A stretch of 64,000 bases of DNA, taken from NCBI GenBank assembly GCA_016490735.1, contig JAEMWC010000098.1:1006501-1070500 (forward strand), in the 5' to 3' direction. The position numbers and the translations under genes were made by a program. The stretch comes from Pachyseris speciosa (lineage: Eukaryota; Cnidaria; Anthozoa; Scleractinia; Pachyseridae). Shown piece after piece: positions 56,718 through 64,000 of the stretch (positions within the stretch are counted from its first letter, which is position 1; every line of letters starts with the position of its first letter). The notes beneath the pieces are model-generated. The model was not told the DNA's origin, made no database searches, and saw only the letters and a list, made by a program, of their open reading frames with translations.

Positions 56718-57632
56718 AAATATATCGCCTAATATACTGAAAAAAACTAGTCTTTTGTTAAACAAAGTGCGTTTCACATTTGTACATTTGAATAGCAGAT
56801 TACAAACTGTAACATACATTTTGAATAATTAATAAACAGTCTCTTTCGCAGCTTGTTTTTGTTTTGTTTCGTTTTGTTTCTTCACAACGAACTACTTGTT
56901 ACCTGGGACTGCTGGACAAGACTTAAATCGTTGAATGTAATTGTTATTTACCTATTTTTTAACACTTGTCGGAACCAAATGGAGAGACGAATGGTGATAG
57001 AGACAGTGATGTGCCCCTCAGCACGCTGTGTACAAAATAGTTCTATCTGACTGGTCACGAATGTTATTATTACTATTGCTTTTGCATTGTTAAACACGTG
57101 ACATCGACGTTAAGACAAAAAGACATAATGGTCTTTGGATTGGATTGGGGTGAGGGTGGGTCAGCAGATGCTATTCCGATGAAAAGAAGTGGGTCATGCA
57201 TTGTGGCCCCTGCCCCCTCCCTGCCCCCTCCCGTACCAATTGACAGGTCTTTCAGTGACAAAGGTGCAACTGACACAAACGCCTAATCATTATTCTCTTG
57301 TAGCTTTACGATGTACGTATCATTCTGTTGTTAAAACGGCCTCCATGTTTCCCCTAAAATTTGGAAATGTATGGAGCTTGCCTTAGATTTTTTCAAAAGA
57401 AAGCCGTACTTTTGTATGGTAAAAATTAAAACGTACGGCTTATCTGCTAGTTGATTTGAAGGGTAAAGGTCCCCGCAGTGACTCTAGTATTATGGTCCCG
57501 TGAATTGAGGTCTACCACGCAGAGGTTCATTACTTTCCCAGATTAATTAACGAACGCTTACTACAGTTCACTCCGAACAGTGTTTACGGTTGCTGTTTTC
57601 TTGGAAAAGGAAAAAAAAATGAAAATACTCAC

Positions 57633-57682
57633 CCAATGCTTCAATAAGTTCATTTTCTTTCTCAGTTGTGTAGAAAGACGAT
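57633..57682 (-). CDS. 50-base linking exon, unit A
   Basis: Same length and splice phases as 14012-14061. The acceptor is TTTTTTTGAAG (AG at 57683-57684) and the donor G|GTGAGTATTT (GT at 57631-57632). It encodes SSFYTTEKENELIEALG-like residues, differing at a few conservative positions. A purine-rich insert widens the tract before the acceptor (57687-57715) and may weaken it. Confidence 0.72.
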
Positions 57683-58575
57683 CTTCAAAAAAAGAAAAAA
57701 AATACGAGACAAAAAAGAAATTAAACAAGAACAAAATTTCGGTTTGCGTTTATGACCACAGCTCTGTCGTGATTCCTAACTGGCTTTGCCATATTTCAAC
57801 GAAGTATGGGAGTGACGATAGAGGCTCGATTTCACTACTCCTCTAAGAATAGGGATGGATACTAGCGTTAGCGGAAGCGTAAACATGACCTCAAACATAA
57901 CATAGAAGAACGAAATAACTTCCTATTCTCATGAACCAATTCATAGTAGCGGAGAAGAGCGGGACTGATGAATTGCATTCCACCAAGGTTGTTGCAGCTG
58001 TCTGCTTCCTGTTGCCCTCTTTCTGAATTCCCTCAATCTGCGCGTGGCACGTGATCCGGATGCGGTAAAAAATCATATAGATAAGTCTTTAATGTTTTAC
58101 TGTTTTCTAGTGTTTCCGTCTCACCTATTGCGTATCCAATAAGCCTGCGTGGGTAACCACAAGCAGACCAATCTATCTGTGCGAGGACGCGCACGTAACG
58201 TAACGATACGCAATTAGATCTCGCACATTTACCGTAATTTGCAACGGTTAATTTCGCTTTGAGTCCAGCGATCGAGGAAAAATACTTCATAAAATTCGTA
58301 ATTTTGGCTCCTTTTATTCTGAATTATGATGATCTGTATGCCAGATAAATAAAGTTCAGTTGCTTTTTAGCTATTGTGTGGTCCTGTGTGATTTAATGGA
58401 TGATATCAAACAGCATATCGTTACGTCACGAGCGTGTCCTCGAAGAGATCGATTGGTCTTGCCTGTGAGGTGACATGAAAATGCGTGTCGTTTAACTACC
58501 AGATTGGCGTTTTTCAGTCTTGTGAATCAACTGCCCACTTAAAACCCATATAAATTATATTTCATTACCATTTAC
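57683..58575. other. Intron of unit A between the 50-base and TRADD-N-like exons
   Basis: It matches 14062-14654 of unit B at several blocks, for example CAGCATATCGTTACGTCACG. It holds an extra segment near 57960-58240. No other feature is seen. Confidence 0.6.
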
Positions 58576-58924
58576 CTTATCTCATCAAATGTTTCCTCAA
58601 CTTCTCTCCTATTTGTGATAGATGCGTTCAATTCCTCTTTGAATCCAATGCTTCTAAGCTCCTCTTTCAATCTCTCTTGCGCCTCTTGTTTCTCAAATTC
58701 CAACAGAAACGTAAGAAATCTCTGTCTTGAGCTGCACCCCAGGTTGACCAGAACCGAACCAACTGAAATACTCTGGAGCTGAATCCCGGGTGCTTCCAAA
58801 GCACTTCTTGTCGCTCTTTCAACTAGCTCCCGCTGTTTAGAAAGAAGCGCTGCCAAAGCTCCAGAAATTTTGAGCGAGAAACAGAATAAAAAGTGCAGAG
58901 CATGCCTGAGTGGTTCGTCAATTT
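58576..58924 (-). CDS. TRADD-N-like (second type) exon, unit A
   Basis: This 349-base exon has the same boundaries and phases as 14655-15003. The acceptor is ATTTCTGACAG (AG at 58925-58926) and the donor AG|GTAAATGG (GT at 58574-58575). The two proteins differ at scattered sites such as QREL for QPEL and VNLGC for VTLGC. Most differences are single residues and the frame is fully open, suggesting that the domain is still under constraint. No upstream exon (triple ubiquitin-like or TRADD-N) was found between here and the Polinton fragment. Unit A is therefore either 5'-truncated or begins beyond the window. Confidence 0.75.
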
Positions 58925-59446
58925 CTGTCAGAAATCGGGGTGAAGAAGAGAAAGAAAAGCTTGAATCAAATTTGGAGCAATAAGTCAAAATAAATAAATA
59001 AATAATAAATAATGAAGTAATCAATGAATTAAATTCAACGTCCAATTTTAGTCTTAGGTAACGAAATGTTATCTGCGCTCTGTTAAACTTTCCAGAACCA
59101 TTCACCTCTCAAAGCATAGAGAAGTGTGTGCGGTCGTTAATTGGCCTGGTCAACTGCGAATTGTGCCTGTGTCTCAGAACGTCCAATTTTGTTTGATGCG
59201 AACAAAACCCGATGCATAGATTTATTGGCATAAATAAAACCTCACGTATTTAAATTCTTCACTATAAAACTACTGGGCCGGAATATTTTGGGTGTGGGAT
59301 GTTTTTGTCAATCAACAAGTGCTGTACGAAGAGCTGTAATCACTGCAAAACGAGTGAAATCGAACCACATTAGTAGTGTATTTTTTTGCGGTGGTTTCTC
59401 ATTAAATTGCGGTGGAATACATTAATGTCGATGACGTAATTATAGT

Positions 59447-59576
59447 GGATGTACTCCTTTACAGAACAGAGACAGTGGATGAATTCCTTAGGATAATAAC
59501 AGTGGATGTATTCCTTTACATAACTGAGAACGGATGAATTCCTTCGCATACTAATAGTAGACGTATTCCTTTTCAT
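59447..59576. repeat. Degenerate minisatellite, 26-30-base unit
   Basis: AGTGGATGTATTCCTTTACA and variants repeat about five times with unequal spacing. Confidence 0.65.
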
Positions 59577-60359
59577 AAAAAGCGCATGTCAAATTAAATC
59601 TTTTCGTTAGGTAGACATTCGCCAAACCTCTCGCTGACGATTTACTCCAAACTCTATTATGTTTTCAAAATAAAAGCGGATAGTTTATGAAAGCGCTATC
59701 TTTCTTGTAATTCGTTTGCTAGGAAAAACTTATCTCCGAGACTTTCAGTTTATTCGAAACGTTTATCGATCATTACTGTTAAAATGGCTTGCGTAACCGT
59801 TAACGATTTCCAAGTTGGTTAGAATGTTTGTGTATCTCTCTCTTGCTTTCCGCTCCATTAGTCACTGGCTAATTATTCAAAACTAGTGATCAAAACTGCC
59901 CCATATTTGCATACCAACTCAAGAGAAGAAGCCCATGGGACACCCTTGAAACCACTGGCATTGAAATAACAACAATAATAGTTCGGAGGGATCAATTAAA
60001 TGAGTTACACGTTTCTTAAGAGACAAACATAAACTTTATTGCCTTTTATCAGTCTGTTTTATCAGCGAATACAGAAACAATACAGAAAGAGATCTGATAT
60101 GAATAAAAATACACTTATTGACAACGAAAGCTCCAACAACTACGAAATGCTTAGCACAAAGTATCAGGAAGTTAGGATCGGCAATCAATCGTCTTCTTGA
60201 TATTTTGAATACTTGTAAGGTGACTTCCTGTGTAAACGTCGAGATCGTCTTGAAAGCTTCTTCGGTTTATCGTCCATGTAATTTACAAATTTTAATTATC
60301 GGCGTTTACGCTTTCTTGCTGGAGACAGCGTTTCGACTGTGGGAGGGGGTGTGAAGATC

Positions 60360-60386
60360 GACGGAGGGAGGGAGGGAGGGAGGGAG
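60360..60386. repeat. (GAGG)n tract
   Basis: Six GAGG units lie just beyond the end of the Polinton-derived frame. Confidence 0.85.
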
Positions 60387-60437
60387 GTGCGGGCATGGAG
60401 GTTGCCATGGTAGATAAGGAATGTGGGGCTGGCTCCT

Positions 60438-61012
60438 TCACCGTTGGTTCAAGAGCTGGCGCTTGGCTGGAGTCGGTTCTATCGTTATTGGTGGCACTGC
60501 TGGTAAATTGTTTACCATAGCCTCATTAGAAATGTGTTCCCGCCCTTGAGGTTGAGGCACAATTGTTGCTTCAGGTGTTAAGGAATTGAAGTGATGTTTA
60601 TATGTTAAACACTTGTTTTGCAACTGCATGTACTGCCTCACTCTTTCGTCGTCTCCAAGGTTTGTACGATACAGAAGGTTATCCATATTACTCTGAATGC
60701 GCTGCATCTCCGGAATTACCGGTGGAACCATCTGGGTTTGCTGCTTGAGATACTGAAGGAGCTCCCGGGAAATGTTACTCTCTTCGATCCCTTTGTCGAA
60801 TCTTTCTTTGCCAGGTAATACATTTGTTCGCAATCTGCAACTATCTGGAGTCGTTGGCTTGAGATCAACAAAAAGATACCCAAATGGTCTTTGCACCTCT
60901 TCTTCGTACTCTTTTAAAAACAAACCAGTTTCTCTTGGGTACATTTGGTTGGCTAAAGTCAAAATCTGCAGTTTATCCCGAGGATTCTCGAAAAGGACTA
61001 AGTAATGACTGT
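60438..61012 (-). pseudogene. C-terminal part of a Polinton/Maverick-type packaging ATPase gene (or the gene fused behind it)
   Basis: The open frame runs from 61012 to a stop at 60438. It begins mid-protein, where a TTAA-flanked insertion splits the gene. The start matches, in order and spacing, the region that follows the ATPase core in cnidarian Polinton-like (adintovirus-like) elements. The rest is Gln/Leu-rich with coiled-coil character. The Met at 60960-60962 is internal, not a start. The upstream half is at 61404-61910. This is an old virus-like element copy and the gene is broken. Confidence 0.65.
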
Positions 61013-61016
61013 TTAA

Positions 61017-61399
61017 AGGAGCACTGTCACCGGGATTTTTGCTGTTTTTGGTTCAATTCTGCCAAAATTACTGCCTTTTACCTGTTATCGTGCAAAAAAT
61101 GCTTCTACAGAATCAGCAAGATGAATTTCAATGAAATTTTAGCAGGAAGAGCTAACCATAATAATTTTTTTGGTGATTTTTCAATGCATAGCTTGAAATT
61201 TTGAAAAAACTGGCAAGTTTTTTCAAATTTTAATCCATTTCCATCCTCGTCATCTTACATGGAATACAGAAGTTTATGGTGTCAATGCAGTACTACAGTC
61301 TTTGGCAACAAAACTAGACCATTATTTTAAGGTTTCCACTGATGCATTGGCAGTTTTAAGCTTTTTAAAGTGACGTTACAATAGCGTGACACTGCCCCT
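61017..61399. mobile_element. 383-base TTAA MITE inserted in the Polinton ATPase gene
   Basis: The termini AGGAGCACTGTCAC and GTGACACTGCCCCT are inverted. TTAA stands on both sides (61013-61016 and 61400-61403). Removing the insert and one TTAA restores continuity of the surrounding frame position, so this is a clean piggyBac-type target duplication. The interior is AT-rich without coding capacity. Its right part is also the start of the 1707-base duplication. Confidence 0.85.
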
Positions 61400-61403
61400 T
61401 TAA

Positions 61404-61910
61404 GCTGATGCTTCGGTTGCCTTTGCCTTGGTGAAACAGATTTGTACAATGTAAATAACGCTCAGGTTTCGATGATGGGATCCTTTTGTAAACAGGTTCA
61501 CGATCCCATTACCACTTCCTGCTTCAATCGTTTGGTCGTCGATGACAATCAAGTTGCGGATGTTAACATCCAAATAGGAATCATTGTCTAGAGATGGCGG
61601 AATCCCCTTGACAAATTCGATTGTCGGCATCATCATCAATAACTGGGTATAAGCGGGTTGCCACTGTGAATAACTCCAGATTATTCTCTCCGGTGGCTGA
61701 TCGATCACGGTTTGAGCTTGTTGTAACAGTGATTGCACCCAGAACGTTTTTCCCGAGCCAGTCATCCCTGAGAAACCGCCGACACTTTTCTTGAGACATC
61801 GGTATAACTGGAGCGAAACCGGAATAGTTATTGTGTTTACTGTTCATGTGTCTTTTCATACTATCTTTTCTGGAAAAATCGTTTTGACAAACAGGACAGG
61901 ACCAACTCAT
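61404..61910 (-). pseudogene. A32-type packaging ATPase N-terminal half with C2H2 finger, copy 1
   Basis: A C2H2 zinc finger (CPVC...H...H, starting at 61910) is followed, after a frame break near 61780-61800, by an ATPase core. The core has a P-loop (GSGKT) and a Walker B-like LIVIDD stretch, typical of the HerA/FtsK-type packaging ATPases of Polintons and related DNA viruses. A second break near 61440, apparently one lost base, shifts the frame just before the MITE at 61017-61399. With two breaks and the insertion the gene cannot be functional. The continuation is at 60438-61012. Confidence 0.72.
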
Positions 61911-61984
61911 GTCAACTGAATCGAAGCTTAACATCAACTGAGAAAATGTACAATGTTTCACAATGATATAAGCTTCAGCACAAA

Positions 61985-62353
61985 AATTATGTTGTTTTCC
62001 TCCTCCTCCACCACCACCACAATTCTATTGTTTTCCACCACCACCACCAAAATTTTATTGTTTTCCTCCTCCTCCACCACCACCACCACAATTCTATTGC
62101 TTTTCTCCTTCTCCACCACCACCACCACCACCACCACAATTCTATTGTTTTCCACCACCACAATTCTATTGTTTTCCATCACCACCACCACAATTCTACT
62201 GTTTTCCACCACCACCACCACAAATCTATCGTTTTCCTCCTCCTCCACCACCACCACCACAATTCTATTATTTTCCCTCCTCCTCCTCCTCCTCCTCCTC
62301 CTCCTCCTCCTCTTCCTCCTCCTCCTCCTCCTCCTCCTCCTCCTCCTCCTCAA
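61985..62353. repeat. Compound (CCT)n/(CCA)n microsatellite, copy 1
   Basis: Blocks of CCACCA and CCTCCT alternate with ATTCTATTGTTTTCC. Arg-rich and Leu/Thr-rich open frames on both strands are by-products. It separates the divergent ATPase and core-protein frames. Confidence 0.93.
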
Positions 62354-62481
62354 ATCTATTGTTCTATCACTATATTGAAATCAATATAAAGCTCGACACA
62401 GGAGAATCAGTGCCATTTGAGCTTGGGAAAGTGTTGCTTACACTTTATTTTCGTCAGAGCAGAACAGCGAACTTTTAAAAA

Positions 62482-63024
62482 ATGAAGAAACTTTACATTC
62501 CAAATACCAAGTTGTACGAAGACTATTATCTAAACCAAGCTAAACAAAAAGGAGATAATTTACCGGCTTTCCACGGATCCCGATTTCAGCAGGGATATGG
62601 CTTAGGTTCCATATTTAAAAGTTTGTTTCGCTGGGCGATGCCTCATTTACAACAAGGTGCTAAAGTACTCGGCAAAAAGGCGCTACAAACCGGTGCCCAA
62701 GTCGCTCAAGATATTCTTGATGGAGAACATGTTAACACAGCGCTTGCAATGCGAAACAGAGAAGCTATTGGTGATCTAGTATCTCAGGCTGGGAGTGGTC
62801 TGTGTTCTACAAAAAGAAAAGTGCAGTTTCGTGGTTTACCTCTAGGGAAGAAACGAAAACCAGTTGTGTTGGATCAAGAGCAAGACGACTTTGAACTTTG
62901 GTCAAACTTTGGTCAAACTTTGGTTGAACTTTGGTCGAACTTTGTTTCCATCCTCGTCATCTTACATGGAATACAGAAGTTTATGGTGTCAATGCAGTAC
63001 TACAGTCTTTGGCAACAAAACTAG
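62482..63024 (+). pseudogene. Polinton core/minor-capsid-like protein, 3' end replaced
   Basis: The plus-strand frame opens with an ATG about 130 bases after the microsatellite. Its first roughly 140 residues are basic, with a glycine-rich GYGLGSIF segment followed by an amphipathic helix region with ALQTGAQVAQDILDGE. This resembles the adenovirus-core or minor-capsid-like proteins of Polintons and adintoviruses. From about 62905 the frame runs through a short ACTTTGGTC repeat into the duplication breakpoint (62945), so its last 40 or so residues derive from MITE sequence. The native C-terminus is lost in this copy. Confidence 0.6.
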
Positions 63025-63110
63025 ACCATTATTTTAAGGTTTCCACTGATGCATTGGCAGTTTTAAGCTTTTTAAAGTGACGTTACAATAGCGTGACACT
63101 GCCCCTTTAA

Positions 63111-63617
63111 GCTGATGCTTCGGTTGCCTTTGCCTTGGTGAAACAGATTTGTACAATGTAAATAACGCTCAGGTTTCGATGATGGGATCCTTTTGTAAAC
63201 AGGTTCACGATCCCATTACCACTTCCTGCTTCAATCGTTTGGTCGTCGATGACAATCAAGTTGCGGATGTTAACATCCAAATAGGAATCATTGTCTAGAG
63301 ATGGCGGAATCCCCTTGACAAATTCGATTGTCGGCATCATCATCAATAACTGGGTATAAGCGGGTTGCCACTGTGAATAACTCCAGATTATTCTCTCCGG
63401 TGGCTGATCGATCACGGTTTGAGCTTGTTGTAACAGTGATTGCACCCAGAACGTTTTTCCCGAGCCAGTCATCCCTGAGAAACCGCCGACACTTTTCTTG
63501 AGACATCGGTATAACTGGAGCGAAACCGGAATAGTTATTGTGTTTACTGTTCATGTGTCTTTTCATACTATCTTTTCTGGAAAAATCGTTTTGACAAACA
63601 GGACAGGACCAACTCAT
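63111..63617 (-). pseudogene. A32-type packaging ATPase N-terminal half with C2H2 finger, copy 2
   Basis: Identical in reading frames and breaks to 61404-61910. It therefore arose by duplication after the frame breaks and the MITE insertion, or the repeat is an assembly artefact. The C-terminal half is not present beside it: the sequence to its left is MITE remnant and then the core-protein frame. Confidence 0.72.
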
Positions 63618-63691
63618 GTCAACTGAATCGAAGCTTAACATCAACTGAGAAAATGTACAATGTTTCACAATGATATAAGCTTCAGCACAAA

Positions 63692-63962
63692 AATTATGTT
63701 GTTTTCCTCCTCCTCCACCACCACCACAATTCTATTGTTTTCCACCACCACCACCAAAATTTTATTGTTTTCCTCCTCCTCCACCACCACCACCACAATT
63801 CTATTGCTTTTCTCCTTCTCCACCACCACCACCACCACCACAATTCTATTGTTTTCCACCACCACAATTCTATTGTTTTCCATCACCACCACCACAATTC
63901 TATTATTTTCCCTCCTCCTCCTCCTCCTCCTCCTCCTCCTCCTCCTCCTCCTCCTCCTCCTC
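63692..63962. repeat. Compound (CCT)n/(CCA)n microsatellite, copy 2
   Basis: Same block order as copy 1 but lacking about 100 bases of CCA/CCT blocks, a typical slippage difference. Confidence 0.93.
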
Positions 63963-64000
63963 AAATCTATTGTTCTATCACTATATTGAAATCAATATAA

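Larger units (their letters stand above)
55053..57632. other. Intron of unit A with MITEs and a tRNA-like piece
   Basis: It corresponds to 10590-14011 of unit B but lacks the LINE insertion, the palindromic insertion and the minisatellite array. A single minisatellite-like unit remains near 55400-55450. It has its own MITE pair at 56302-56717. Confidence 0.6.
58925..60400. other. Boundary region between unit A and the Polinton fragment
   Basis: It contains the degenerate minisatellite at 59447-59576 and a (GAGG)n tract at 60360-60386. No gene is recognised. Confidence 0.45.
61238..62944. repeat. Tandem duplication unit 1 (1707 bases)
   Basis: From TTTCCATCCTCG (61238) onward the sequence recurs 1707 bases later (62945) and appears identical for over 700 bases, including both ORF translations. 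The copies differ in length of the CCT/CCA microsatellite. Unit 2 runs off the window. Confidence 0.9.
62945..64000. repeat. Tandem duplication unit 2 (truncated by the window end)
   Basis: It repeats 61238 onward: right part of the TTAA MITE, ATPase half, finger, microsatellite. The microsatellite is about 100 bases shorter. The core-protein gene of this unit would lie just beyond the window. Confidence 0.9.

Noticed and set aside
61958..62378. Arg-rich and Leu/Thr-rich frames on both strands
   Set aside because: Translations of the (CCT)n/(CCA)n microsatellite.

Overview
The window looks like nuclear DNA from a cnidarian, most likely a stony coral or other anthozoan. It is AT-rich and intron-containing. 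It is crowded with terminal-inverted-repeat (TIR) elements, tRNA-derived repeats, non-LTR retrotransposon debris and a Polinton/Maverick fragment. All recognisable host-type coding exons lie on the minus strand. The organism call rests on gene families and repeat style, not on a database match.

Main locus (about 37.5 kb down to 10.2 kb, minus strand). A chain of exons with compatible splice phases encodes, in order: a GT-B/GT4 glycosyltransferase (36285-37482, with the start codon), two TRADD-N-like domains (34935-35465 and 22426-22899), three ubiquitin-like domains in one exon (15881-16624), a second TRADD-N-like type (14655-15003), a 50-base exon (14012-14061), and a ubiquitin-like terminal exon (10234-10589). 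A further decayed copy of the terminal exon lies at 9196-9584. Most junctions are phase 1, as expected for exon-shuffled modules. This is the best candidate for an uncommon innate-immunity or cell-death effector. A second partial unit (58924 down to 54577) repeats the last three exons and keeps the only intact terminal exon. A broken TRADD-N copy sits at 49385-49800.

The two units are a segmental duplication (about 3.3-15.1 kb against 52.9-59.0 kb). The 52.9-59.0 kb copy often shows the pre-insertion state of the other. One insertion revealed this way is a 4.8 kb TIR element (4191-9024) flanked by AAATT. It carries an intron-containing gene fusing a Mutator-like transposase region to a DEDDh exonuclease. 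Others are a LINE 3' end, a palindromic element, and a 57-base minisatellite expanded to about 23 copies inside an intron.

The 12 kb intron between the two TRADD-N exons (24.3-34.5 kb) is a nested, largely palindromic repeat mosaic. It includes an inverted array of four tRNA-Thr-like repeats. The 38-52 kb interval holds LINE remnants and several small TIR elements. The right end (60.4-64.0 kb) is a decayed Polinton-like fragment containing an A32-type packaging ATPase gene split by a TTAA-targeted element, an adenovirus-core-like protein, and a near-identical 1707-base tandem duplication that runs off the window.
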